A stretch of 64,000 bases of DNA from an uncultured Litoreibacter sp. (lineage in GTDB: Bacteria; Pseudomonadota; Alphaproteobacteria; Rhodobacterales; Rhodobacteraceae): the NCBI RefSeq assembly GCF_947487515.1, contig NZ_CANKWO010000002.1:496001-560000 (forward strand), given 5' to 3'. Shown here piece by piece: positions 1-7,250 of this stretch. The notes below the pieces were generated by a model, which was not told where the DNA came from, did not search any database, and was given only the letters and a program-made list of their open reading frames with translations. Numbering within the stretch: position 1 is the first letter of the stretch; every line of letters begins with the position of its first letter. Made by a program: the position numbers and the translations under genes.

Positions 1-96
1 GGCTTGTGACACAAGCTGATAACATGACGCGCTGATCGACCCATGCGCCGCATTATGCGTGCCCTGTTCCGCATCACGACCTTCATCTGTTGCAAT

Positions 97-130
97 TGAA
101 AAGAGGGCCCCGGCAAGCCAGAACCCTCTT
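97..130 (-). terminator. rho-independent terminator-like hairpin
   Basis: On the minus strand a 7-bp stem AAGAGGG/CCCTCTT (124-130 and 101-107) closes a 16-base loop and is followed by TTTTCAATTG. It would end the candidate small RNA. Confidence 0.5.
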
Positions 131-198
131 CTACCCCACGTGCTTGGTGCCTCACACCACGTGACTCTGAAACTGGATCCGGCCTTACTGGCATCGGT
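97..198 (-). ncRNA. candidate small RNA
   Basis: Inferred from structure only. On the minus strand a promoter-like pair (TTGCTT, 17-base spacer, TATTCA; plus coordinates 228-233 and 205-210) is followed by about 100 bases. They contain a hairpin at 137-163 (CACGT and GGTG pairing with CACC and ACGTG) and a final stem AAGAGGG/CCCTCTT ending in TTTT at 97-130. The separate terminator of the DUF2853 gene lies upstream at 296-322, so this transcript would be independent. I do not recognise a known RNA family. Both promoter hexamers match only about half of the consensus. Confidence 0.3.
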
Positions 199-204
199 AC
201 ACTA

Positions 205-233
205 TGAATAGCGCGTGGGTTAAAGCTAAGCAA
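205..233 (-). promoter_or_regulatory. possible promoter of the candidate small RNA
   Basis: Read on the minus strand: TTGCTT (228-233), 17 bases, TATTCA (205-210). The TTG of the -35 element and the 17-base spacing fit a housekeeping sigma factor, but each hexamer matches only three of six consensus bases. The call depends on the hairpins downstream. Confidence 0.25.
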
Positions 234-295
234 ACAAACAGTGCTGCCAATTCGACCCCCATTTCTAACAAATTGAACCGACCCCTTTCAGAACG

Positions 296-322
296 GAAAA
301 CACCCGCCGGATCGCCGGCGGG
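296..322 (-). terminator. terminator of the DUF2853 gene
   Basis: A perfect 8-bp stem CCCGCCGG/CCGGCGGG (303-310 and 315-322) with a four-base loop. On the minus strand it is followed by TGTTTTCC. It sits about 30 bases past the DUF2853 stop codon. Confidence 0.8.
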
Positions 323-351
323 CGCTTGTCATTCAAAAACGGGCGTAGAGA

Positions 352-693
352 TTAGCCGTAGACGGAGTCTTTGTTGAAGTGCTTGGTCAGCATGTAATAA
401 ACCACCGCGCGGTATTTGTTGCGCTCGGATTTGCCGTAAGTTTCGATCACCGAATTGATAGCTTCCATCAACTGCGGGCTGTCGGAAAGGCCCAGTTTTT
501 TGATCAGGAAGTTGTTCTTTACTGTTTCCAGTTCTTCAGCTTGGCTGCCTGCAACAGTGGACGCATCAGCGTTGTAGATCGCAGGACCGCAACCGATCGT
601 GACCTTTGTCAAAAGATCCATGTCAGGCGTCATGCCACATTTGTTTTTCAGATCATCTGCGTAGACAGCAATCAGCTCGTCACGTTTTCCCAT
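352..693 (-). CDS. DUF2853 family protein
   Basis: A small acidic and basic soluble protein of 113 residues that I recognise as the DUF2853 family, common in Rhodobacteraceae and without an established function. It has no signal peptide or membrane segment. The ORF track starts six codons earlier. I prefer the MGKRDEL start because GGGAGA lies about eight bases before it, while the earlier start has no ribosome site. The gene follows the extensin-like gene on the same strand after about 140 bases and has its own strong terminator, so it may be a monocistronic unit. Confidence 0.8.
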   Translation of the reverse strand: MGKRDELIAVYADDLKNKCGMTPDMDLLTKVTIGCGPAIYNADASTVAGSQAEELETVKNNFLIKKLGLSDSPQLMEAINSVIETYGKSERNKYRAVVYYMLTKHFNKDSVYG

Positions 694-832
694 AGAAATA
701 TCTCCCACCAATGTTTGGGCATCACTTGCCCCAGTTCCAGCCAGTCAACAGGCCTTATCGCGGACATTAGGGGCTAAAGGAGCCAATCCAAAGGAAAAAA
801 ATCCGAAGTTTTCCCCGCAAGCGGCATTCGAC

Positions 833-1537
833 CTATCGACAGGTCCCCCATCCTTGGTTTTGGAAGTGGAAGTGATCAGCGTGCAGCGCGTTATACTCCG
901 GCCCCAACACGGTCGAGAACCACTGGCAGCCGGCGTCCCGCACATCTCGCAAGAACCCCTGTTGTGCCACGCTGCCGTTCCAATCAGACAGCAGATCAAC
1001 AGACGTGCCATCCGCCAAAACCACCCCACGGATATCGATGGACGCCGCAGTGGCGTGGGTGCTCATTCGGTTGGTGGCCCCCCGTATGGCGCGGCAGTTA
1101 TAGCTGCCAATGTGGCGCAGTTCTCGGATGGCTTGCCCAAAATGGGTCTGACCAGCGGGCTGCACCCCGTGCTGATCCCACATCGCCAAGCGAAGCGCAG
1201 TTTCACAGGCCGTTTCAAGCGGCCGCAATTTTGATGACCCGACGCCGGATAGGGAAACGCGGTTCGCGATGCCGCAGCGCTCTCCGTCCACTAGGGGATC
1301 CATCGCGCTAAACTGACCCGTCTGAGACAACACTCGCAAACAGGCCTCTGGCTCATTCAAGACACGACGCAGTTTGAAATGCGTCAGCGGCGTAACGGGA
1401 TCCGTCACCACCAGCTCTTTCATCGGGTTCCATTCCCGTGGCAAGGGGCTGCGTGGATCGGTAAATGCCCAGTAAACGCCAAACGCCACCACGCAGAAAA
1501 CCGTGATGGCGCTTAGAATACTCAACAATATGCGCAA
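833..1537 (-). CDS. extensin-like C-terminal domain protein
   Basis: A 234-residue protein. Residues about 4-25 form a hydrophobic N-terminal anchor or signal. The remainder matches the bacterial extensin-like C-terminal domain (PF06904), with the family's C-terminal HADHFHFQ stretch and several cysteines (GERCGI, YNCRAI, DAGCQW). These proteins resemble zinc-dependent D,D-peptidases of the VanY/MepA type and are probably exported; a role at the cell wall is inference. The start is TTG: no in-frame ATG precedes residue 40, and AAGGGG lies rather far upstream, so the exact start is uncertain. It follows ahcY by 21 bases and is probably cotranscribed with it. Confidence 0.8.
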   Translation of the reverse strand: MRILLSILSAITVFCVVAFGVYWAFTDPRSPLPREWNPMKELVVTDPVTPLTHFKLRRVLNEPEACLRVLSQTGQFSAMDPLVDGERCGIANRVSLSGVGSSKLRPLETACETALRLAMWDQHGVQPAGQTHFGQAIRELRHIGSYNCRAIRGATNRMSTHATAASIDIRGVVLADGTSVDLLSDWNGSVAQQGFLRDVRDAGCQWFSTVLGPEYNALHADHFHFQNQGWGTCR

Positions 1538-1558
1538 AGCGGCGATAGCGACGCCCCT

Positions 1559-2944
1559 TTAGTAGCGGTAGTGTTCTGGCTTGAACGGGCCGTCTGGCGA
1601 TACGCCGATGTAATCTGCCTGCTCTTTGTCCAGTTTCGACAGTTTCACACCGATACGATCAAGGTGCAGACGCGCCACTTTTTCATCCAGATGCTTGGGC
1701 AAAATATAGACGTCGTTCTTATACGCCTCATTGTTGTTCCACAGCTCCATCTGCGCCAACACTTGGTTGGTGAAGGACGCGGACATCACGAAGGACGGGT
1801 GACCGGTGGCGTTGCCAAGGTTCAGCAAACGACCTTCGGACAGCAGGATCAGACGGTTGCCGGACGGCATCTCGATCATGTCGACCTGTTCTTTGATGTT
1901 GGTCCATTTGTGGTTCTTCAACGAGGCCACTTGGATTTCATTGTCGAAGTGGCCGATGTTGCCAACAATCGCCATGTCCTTCATCTCGCGCATATGCTCG
2001 ATCCGGATCACGTCTTTATTGCCGGTGGTGGTGATGAAGATGTCCGCATCGCTGACAACATCTTCCAAGATCACAACCTCAAAGCCGTCCATCGCAGCTT
2101 GCAATGCGCAAATCGGGTCAACCTCAGTCACCTTCACACGTGCACCCGCACCGCGCAGGGACGCGGCCGAGCCTTTGCCCACGTCGCCGTAGCCCATCAC
2201 AACCGCAACTTTACCGGCCATCATGGTGTCGGTCGCGCGGCGGATGCCGTCAACCAACGACTCCTTGCAGCCGTATTTGTTGTCGAACTTCGACTTGGTT
2301 ACGGAATCGTTTACGTTAATCGCAGGGAACGGCAACTGGCCATCGCGGACCAATTCGTACAGGCGATGAACGCCAGTGGTTGTTTCCTCGGAAACCCCTT
2401 TGATCTGGTCGCGCATCTTGGTGAACCAACCGGGGCTTGCGGCCATACGCTTCTTGATCTGCGCTTGGATCGCTTCTTCTTCTTCCGAGCCAGGCACACC
2501 AAAGGCTTCGCCACCTTCAATGCGCGCACCCAACAAAATGTACAGCGTCGCGTCGCCGCCATCGTCAAGGATCAGGTTCGGGCCATCTTCAAACATGAAG
2601 GACTTGTCGAGATAATCCCAATGCTCTTCCAGCGACTGACCTTTGATAGCGAAAACCGGCGTTCCACCCGCCGCAATCGCCGCAGCGGCGTGGTCTTGCG
2701 TAGAGAAAATGTTGCACGACGCCCAGCGAACATCCGCGCCCAAAGCCACAAGCGTTTCAATCAAAACGGCGGTTTGGATGGTCATATGCAACGATCCCAC
2801 GATGCGCGAACCGGCTAGCGGCTTGGCGTCGCCGAACTCGGTGCGCAGCGCCATCAGGCCCGGCATTTCGGTTTCTGCGATATCCAATTCCTTACGGCCA
2901 AACTCCGCGAGGTTTATGTCTTTTACTACATAGTCGTTGGCCAT
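1559..2944 (-). CDS. ahcY: adenosylhomocysteinase
   Basis: Hydrolyses S-adenosylhomocysteine to adenosine and homocysteine in the cytoplasm and so keeps methylation reactions running. The 461 residues fit the longer bacterial form with the extra internal segment. Visible motifs are [13 protein letters not shown] near residue 77, the NAD-binding [11 protein letters not shown] near residue 250, and the C-terminal KPEHYRY that reaches the neighbouring subunit's NAD site. The start has a clear AGGAGCAGGTCAC site before ATG. The 5' leader before the divergent HD-domain gene is only about 60-110 bases, and I see no SAH-riboswitch fold in it. Family assignment is secure. Confidence 0.98.
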   Translation of the reverse strand: MANDYVVKDINLAEFGRKELDIAETEMPGLMALRTEFGDAKPLAGSRIVGSLHMTIQTAVLIETLVALGADVRWASCNIFSTQDHAAAAIAAGGTPVFAIKGQSLEEHWDYLDKSFMFEDGPNLILDDGGDATLYILLGARIEGGEAFGVPGSEEEEAIQAQIKKRMAASPGWFTKMRDQIKGVSEETTTGVHRLYELVRDGQLPFPAINVNDSVTKSKFDNKYGCKESLVDGIRRATDTMMAGKVAVVMGYGDVGKGSAASLRGAGARVKVTEVDPICALQAAMDGFEVVILEDVVSDADIFITTTGNKDVIRIEHMREMKDMAIVGNIGHFDNEIQVASLKNHKWTNIKEQVDMIEMPSGNRLILLSEGRLLNLGNATGHPSFVMSASFTNQVLAQMELWNNNEAYKNDVYILPKHLDEKVARLHLDRIGVKLSKLDKEQADYIGVSPDGPFKPEHYRY

Positions 2945-3051
2945 GTGACCTGCTCCTGAAATCAGTTATGAGGGGCAAATAGCACTCTCCCCCCCTCTCG
3001 ACAATGTCTGATCCTCATGGAACAAAACGACACGTAAGAAAGGGCTACCTG

Positions 3052-3642
3052 ATGAAACAACCCCGTGCTTGGCAAAGAATGCTTTCCGGCCGTCGTCTGG
3101 ATTTACTGGACCCTACTCCGATGGACATCGAAATCGAAGATATCGCGCATGGATTGTCCTTTGTGGCCCGCTGGAACGGGCAAACCATGGGTGAATACGC
3201 CTATTCCGTGACCGAGCATTCGGTGCTGGTGGAGCGCCTGTACACAGCATCCAACCCCAATGCTCCGGTGAAGTGGCAACTGGCCGCCTTGCTGCATGAC
3301 GCGCCCGAATATGTAATCGGGGACATGATTTCACCGGTGAAGGCCGCTGTAGGTCCTGGATATGCCGATCTGGATGACCGGCTCACCGCCGCGATCCATA
3401 TTCGTTTCGGTCTGCCAGCCACCATTCCCGCCGCCGTAAAGAAACAGATCAAAAAGGCCGACAAGCTGTCTGCATGGTTAGAGGCCACGCAAATCGCGGG
3501 GTTCTCGATCGAGGAAAGCAACAAGTTGTTCGGCACGCCCAGCGACAACATCCCACTGCCCGCAACTCTGAACCCGCGCCCCCCGATGGAGGTGAAAGCC
3601 GAGTTTTTGCGCCGCTTTGAAGAACTATCGGCCGCATTATGA
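3052..3642 (+). CDS. HD-domain hydrolase (YfbR-like)
   Basis: A 196-residue soluble protein of the HD phosphohydrolase superfamily, COG1896-like. The metal and nucleotide site is visible as TEHS near residue 58, LLHDAPEY near residue 82 and KKADKLS near residue 138. The closest named relative is the 5'-deoxynucleotidase YfbR; nucleotidase activity here is inference. The ORF track begins 16 codons upstream, but MKQPRAW is preceded by AGAAAGGG at good spacing, so I start there. Its stop overlaps the next gene's ATG (ATGA), so the two are translationally coupled. It is divergent from ahcY. Confidence 0.85.
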   Translation: MKQPRAWQRMLSGRRLDLLDPTPMDIEIEDIAHGLSFVARWNGQTMGEYAYSVTEHSVLVERLYTASNPNAPVKWQLAALLHDAPEYVIGDMISPVKAAVGPGYADLDDRLTAAIHIRFGLPATIPAAVKKQIKKADKLSAWLEATQIAGFSIEESNKLFGTPSDNIPLPATLNPRPPMEVKAEFLRRFEELSAAL

Positions 3643-4112
3643 TCGTCAGAAAGGCCATCCCCGAAGACCGCGACGCGATCACAGCGATCTTGAACGACGT
3701 TATCAAGATTGGCGGCACCACAGCCTATGAAACCCCCAAGGAGCCGACTTTCTTTGATCGCTTCATCCAGCCCGAAGACGACCGGACCTTTATACATGTG
3801 GCCGTGTCAGATGGTGAAGTCGTCGGATTTCAATGGATGAACCCCGATGATACCGGCATGGGGTTGATTGCGACTTTTGCGCAGGCGGGCACGACGAAGC
3901 GCGGCATCGGCTCGGCGCTTTTCAAGTACACGCTGAAATGCTGCCGCGACGCCGGTTACACCGTTTTGGATGCAACCATCCGCGCCGACAACACCGGCGG
4001 ATTGGCCTATTATTCCAAGATGGGATTCGAAGATCACTCCGTTACCAAGGGGCAACCGTTGAAGGACGGCACTCCAGTCGACCGTGTCCACAAACGTATG
4101 ATGCTTGAATAG
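3639..4112 (+). CDS. GNAT-family N-acetyltransferase
   Basis: 157 residues with the GNAT fold: a first strand MIVRKAIPEDRDAI, the acetyl-CoA-binding region around TKRGIGSALFKYTL near residue 87, and the closing strand with ADNTGGLAYYSKMGF. The substrate cannot be read from the sequence. The start codon overlaps the stop of the HD-domain gene by four bases, so the pair forms an operon. The gene ends about 30 bases before a convergent lipoprotein gene. Confidence 0.9.
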   Translation: MIVRKAIPEDRDAITAILNDVIKIGGTTAYETPKEPTFFDRFIQPEDDRTFIHVAVSDGEVVGFQWMNPDDTGMGLIATFAQAGTTKRGIGSALFKYTLKCCRDAGYTVLDATIRADNTGGLAYYSKMGFEDHSVTKGQPLKDGTPVDRVHKRMMLE

Positions 4113-4142
4113 CCCGACGCTGCCGAAGCATCAAAGCAACCG

Positions 4143-4469
4143 CTAGGAGCACCCTTCCCCGACTGCACTGGCGGCGTTGATCCAGCCGCGAAATGTACCG
4201 CCCTTGAACACCAGCGAGGTGCCATCCGGCCAGTCCACCCGTTGCCCACCGCCCGCGCAATCTTGCGACGCGAAAGGTGGCGCGCCAACCAGCTTGGTCA
4301 TGGCCGGAAGTGTTGAATGGTCGGTACGCCCGAAATCTATGCGCTGCACACGGTCCGTCAACTGGATGCCGCTTTCATCAAGCCTATAGGGGATAGGATC
4401 AGGGCGCGGAGTGCTTGGTGCAGTTGGCATACAGGCCGCCAAAACCACCACCAGCCAAAGTGCGCGCAT
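4143..4469 (-). CDS. small lipoprotein
   Basis: A 108-residue protein of unknown function. The N-terminus is a lipoprotein signal peptide with lipobox LAAC near residue 13, followed by a proline- and threonine-rich linker. Two later cysteines (SQDCAGG and GEGCS at the C-terminus) could form a disulfide. The track ORF starts 30 codons earlier inside regA; the real start is the ATG that overlaps the regA stop as TAATG, which implies translational coupling to regA. In other Rhodobacterales different genes follow regA, so this partner is worth noting. No function is claimed. Confidence 0.8.
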   Translation of the reverse strand: MRALWLVVVLAACMPTAPSTPRPDPIPYRLDESGIQLTDRVQRIDFGRTDHSTLPAMTKLVGAPPFASQDCAGGGQRVDWPDGTSLVFKGGTFRGWINAASAVGEGCS

Positions 4470-5023
4470 TACTTTGGGGACCGTTTGGCCAGAATACGCT
4501 GCAACGTACGGCGGTGCATGCTCAAGCGGCGCGCGGTTTCCGAGACATTGCGATCGCACAACTCATACACCCGTTGGATATGCTCCCAGCGCACGCGGTC
4601 TGCGGACATCGGGTTTTCCGGCGGAGGAGGCAAATCATCTCCGGTCGCCAATAACGCATTGGTCACATCATTTGCATCAGCCGGTTTGGACAAATAGTCC
4701 GTGGCGCCGATTTTGACCGCAGCCACAGCAGTGGCAATCGCACCATATCCGGTAAGCACAACGATCTTGGCGTCAGGGCGTTTTTCACGCAAAACTTCCA
4801 CCACGTCCAAGCCATTTCCATCCCCCAAACGCAGATCAATTACCGCATAAGCAGGTGGACGAGCCGTCGCTATTGCGCGCCCCGCAGCGACAGTTTCAGC
4901 GGTTTCGGGGGCAAAGCCCCGTTTTTCCATTGCGCGGGCCAAACGGCGCAGAAAAGGCTCGTCGTCGTCGACCAAAAGCAACGAATTATCATCGCCGATG
5001 TCTTTTAGCGCGTTGTCACCCAT
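4469..5023 (-). CDS. regA: redox response regulator RegA/PrrA
   Basis: Cytoplasmic response regulator that, with RegB, controls respiration, carbon and nitrogen fixation and redox balance in purple and related bacteria. At 184 residues it matches the usual RegA/PrrA length. The receiver domain has the acidic pocket LLVDDDEP and phosphoacceptor Asp63 in VIDLRLGDGNG. The C-terminus is the Fis-type helix-turn-helix NVSETARRLSMHRRTLQR, almost invariant in the family. I start at MGDNALK because GGAGGAATTTGCT precedes it; the track ORF is 20 codons longer. It is transcribed away from regB and upstream of a coupled lipoprotein gene. Confidence 0.95.
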   Translation of the reverse strand: MGDNALKDIGDDNSLLLVDDDEPFLRRLARAMEKRGFAPETAETVAAGRAIATARPPAYAVIDLRLGDGNGLDVVEVLREKRPDAKIVVLTGYGAIATAVAAVKIGATDYLSKPADANDVTNALLATGDDLPPPPENPMSADRVRWEHIQRVYELCDRNVSETARRLSMHRRTLQRILAKRSPK

Positions 5024-5108
5024 AGCAAATTCCTCCGGTGGCCCTCCCCTACAAGGTGTATGTTGCAAGGGAAGGCGCGTCAAACATTACCGCAAATGAG
5101 GCTTTGGC

Positions 5109-5729
5109 CTAGCTGCTCGCTTTGACGTAGCAGGCGACAGTATCGGCGATCTGCTCTGGGGTGGTTTCACGGCGGAAAAACTCCACGAACCCCTTCTCAG
5201 GCAGGACCAAATAGGTGAAGGTCGAATGGTCCACAAGATAGTAGTCAGGGTCGCCAGGTTGCTTTTTGTAATAGGTTTTATAGGCCTGTGACGCAGCCTT
5301 CACCTGTTCCGCCGAGCCGGTTAAACCCAGCATTTTCGGGTGCATAACATCGGTGAACTCCGCCACGACTTCTGGGGTGTCGCGCTCTGGGTCGATGGAG
5401 ATAAACAGCGCGCTTGCATCCACTCCACGATCCGCCAACACATCCAAAGCTTCGGCGTTACGCGCGGTATCCAGCGGGCAGACATCTGGGCAAAAAGTAT
5501 ACCCAAAGTAGACTAACGACGGCTCGGTGATCACATCCTTGTCGGTTACAGTCTTACCGGTTTCGTCGATCAACTCGAACGGCCCCCCGATGTTGCCACC
5601 CGCCACGGTTGTGGCACGGCAACTGGCGAACTCGTCGTCGCTGCCTTGGTTCATGGCGACATATATGCCGGTGCCCCCCAACATAACAGCAACAAGCCCT
5701 ACGGCCGTAACAGAATAGATACTTTTCAA
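5109..5729 (-). CDS. senC: SCO1/SenC/PrrC copper chaperone
   Basis: Membrane-anchored periplasmic thioredoxin-fold protein used in copper delivery to cytochrome c oxidase and, in Rhodobacter, in signalling to RegB/PrrB. An N-terminal membrane segment (VTAVGLVAVMLGG) is followed by the copper-site motif FCPDVCPLD and a later His in VDHSTF. I prefer a TTG start giving 206 residues because GTGGAG lies about nine bases before it. The ATG at 5786 used in the ORF track adds 19 polar residues before the anchor and has no good ribosome site. It is divergent from regB, as is typical for the locus. Confidence 0.88.
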   Translation of the reverse strand: MKSIYSVTAVGLVAVMLGGTGIYVAMNQGSDDEFASCRATTVAGGNIGGPFELIDETGKTVTDKDVITEPSLVYFGYTFCPDVCPLDTARNAEALDVLADRGVDASALFISIDPERDTPEVVAEFTDVMHPKMLGLTGSAEQVKAASQAYKTYYKKQPGDPDYYLVDHSTFTYLVLPEKGFVEFFRRETTPEQIADTVACYVKASS

Positions 5730-5828
5730 AATGAATGCTCCACGGGTGTGTCTAATCACCTTAGTTGATCCGCCATTCAGCGGCATGTATCAATCGGTCA
5801 TTATGACGCTGATGCTCACTTCTTCGCG

Positions 5829-7214
5829 ATGGTAGATTCCACCTTCAACCTTTCAACACAACGGGTTGGCAACGGTGTGGTCCGGCTACGTACGCTGATC
5901 ATTTTGCGCTGGTTTGCCGTTATGGGCCAAACCAGCGCCATTGGCGTCGCCGGTCTGTACCTTGGGTTGCAGATAGAATTGGGCATGTGCGTCTTGGCCA
6001 TCGGTGCTTCGGTGACCTCCAATATCGTCGCACATTTCGTTTATGCTCAGAATCACCGGTTGACCGAACAAGAAGTGCTGGTCACCCTGCTGTTTGACAT
6101 CAGCCAGCTCGCGTTCCTGCTGTATCTGACTGGCGGTTTGAACAACCCGTTTGCCTTGTTGATGCTGGCCCCCGTCACCGTATCTGCGATGACCTTGAGG
6201 GCAAGCAGCACCTTCTTTTTGGGCGGGTTGGCCGTGTTGCTGGTCACTGTGTTGGCATACTACTATGTCCCGCTTCGCAGCGACCAAGGGTTTGTGCTTC
6301 GGATGCCCCAGTTGTTCGTCGTCGGATTCTGGGTGGCGATGGTGACGGGAATCGGGTTCTTGGGAATCTATGCCGCCCGAGTGACCGCCGAGACCGCCTC
6401 GATGAGCAAAGCACTGCTGGCCACGCAAATGGCCTTATCCCGAGAGCAAAAGCTAACCGACCTTGGCGGGGTTATCGCCGCCGCCGCGCATGAGTTGGGC
6501 ACCCCATTGGCGACAATCAAATTGGTCAGCGCAGAGCTGATAGATGAGTTGGATGACCCTGTTTTACGCGAAGACGCGACTCTCATTCGAGAGCAAGCCG
6601 ATCGCTGCCGAGACATTCTGCGCTCTATGGGGCGGGCGGGAAAGGACGACCTGCATTTGCACACCGCGCCCTTGAGTTCGGTCATCACAGAAGCCGCCGA
6701 GCCACACGCGAATCGAGGCATAGATCTGCACTTCAACTTCGGCTCGACGGAAGATCATGCAAAGAAATCTCCCGAAATTTTTCGCCGCCCCGAAATCATC
6801 CACGGCATTCGCAATCTGGTGCAAAATGCAGTGGATTTTGCGAGTGCCAATGTTTGGCTAGAGGCCAAATGGTCGGATGAAATGGTAACCCTACGCGTGT
6901 TCGACGATGGGCCGGGATACCCGTTGGATTTGATCGGTCGCATTGGCGATCCCTTCATCCGGCGCGGCACAAAGCGCAAGAAAGACGCCTCTCGGCCAGA
7001 GTACGAAGGCATGGGGCTGGGGCTGTTTATTGCCAAGACACTTCTGGAACGATCTGGTGCTCAGGTCAGCTTCACAAACGGTCCAAGGCGCCCTCGCAAT
7101 CCATCCGAGCCAAGGTTTGGCGCTATCGCAGAAATCAGCTGGCCAGCTGCGTCAATCGTAAGGTCCAGCGGTGTCTCCACCGCCTTGGGCGAGAACAAAC
7201 CCATAGAGATTTAA
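5829..7214 (+). CDS. regB: redox sensor histidine kinase RegB/PrrB
   Basis: Membrane sensor kinase that phosphorylates RegA in response to redox state. Of 461 residues, the first 185 hold about six membrane segments with the quinone-site heptapeptide GGLNNPF at 102-108. The H-box is AAAHELGTP with phosphoacceptor His221. The redox-active cysteine of the family is Cys260 in QADRCRDILRSMG. The ATPase domain shows NLVQNAVDFA (Asn333), DDGPGYP and GMGLGLFIAKTLLERSG. All known regulatory residues are therefore present. A TTAA-N7-TTAA element overlaps its stop codon, ahead of the PAS gene. Confidence 0.96.
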   Translation: MVDSTFNLSTQRVGNGVVRLRTLIILRWFAVMGQTSAIGVAGLYLGLQIELGMCVLAIGASVTSNIVAHFVYAQNHRLTEQEVLVTLLFDISQLAFLLYLTGGLNNPFALLMLAPVTVSAMTLRASSTFFLGGLAVLLVTVLAYYYVPLRSDQGFVLRMPQLFVVGFWVAMVTGIGFLGIYAARVTAETASMSKALLATQMALSREQKLTDLGGVIAAAAHELGTPLATIKLVSAELIDELDDPVLREDATLIREQADRCRDILRSMGRAGKDDLHLHTAPLSSVITEAAEPHANRGIDLHFNFGSTEDHAKKSPEIFRRPEIIHGIRNLVQNAVDFASANVWLEAKWSDEMVTLRVFDDGPGYPLDLIGRIGDPFIRRGTKRKKDASRPEYEGMGLGLFIAKTLLERSGAQVSFTNGPRRPRNPSEPRFGAIAEISWPAASIVRSSGVSTALGENKPIEI

Positions 7215-7225
7215 TCAAGCCTTAA
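7211..7225. promoter_or_regulatory. CtrA-type box ahead of the PAS gene
   Basis: TTAATCAAGCCTTAA matches the TTAA-N7-TTAA arrangement bound by the alphaproteobacterial cell-cycle regulator CtrA. It overlaps the regB stop codon and lies about 25 bases before the next start. A chance match is possible in a single 15-base site; the fit with a DivL-like neighbour makes it more interesting. Confidence 0.35.
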
Positions 7226-7250
7226 TGAATTTGAGGTCAGGTCATTTGCG

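Larger units (their letters stand above)
1..351. other. non-coding left edge
   Basis: No open reading frame of credible length or codon use lies here, and all three plus frames close within the first 35 bases. The stretch holds a 7-bp inverted repeat with a one-base spacer at 2-16 (GCTTGTG/CACAAGC), two rho-independent-terminator-like hairpins that read on the minus strand (97-130 and 296-322), a CACGTG-flanked hairpin at 137-163, and a possible minus-strand promoter at 205-233. Together these suggest a small RNA gene, listed separately. Confidence 0.6.

Noticed and set aside
1571-2818. Plus-strand ORF of 415 codons opposite ahcY
   Set aside because: It is the complementary-strand shadow of a clearly conserved ahcY gene; its His/Val/Phe-rich translation resembles no family.
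2945-3003. SAH or SAM riboswitch upstream of ahcY
   Set aside because: Only about 60-110 bases lie between the divergent starts, and I could not draw the required stems or conserved cores; only a ribosome site is seen.
7215-7250. Terminator between regB and the PAS gene
   Set aside because: No stem with a T-run is present; the gap is 36 bases and the genes probably share a transcript.
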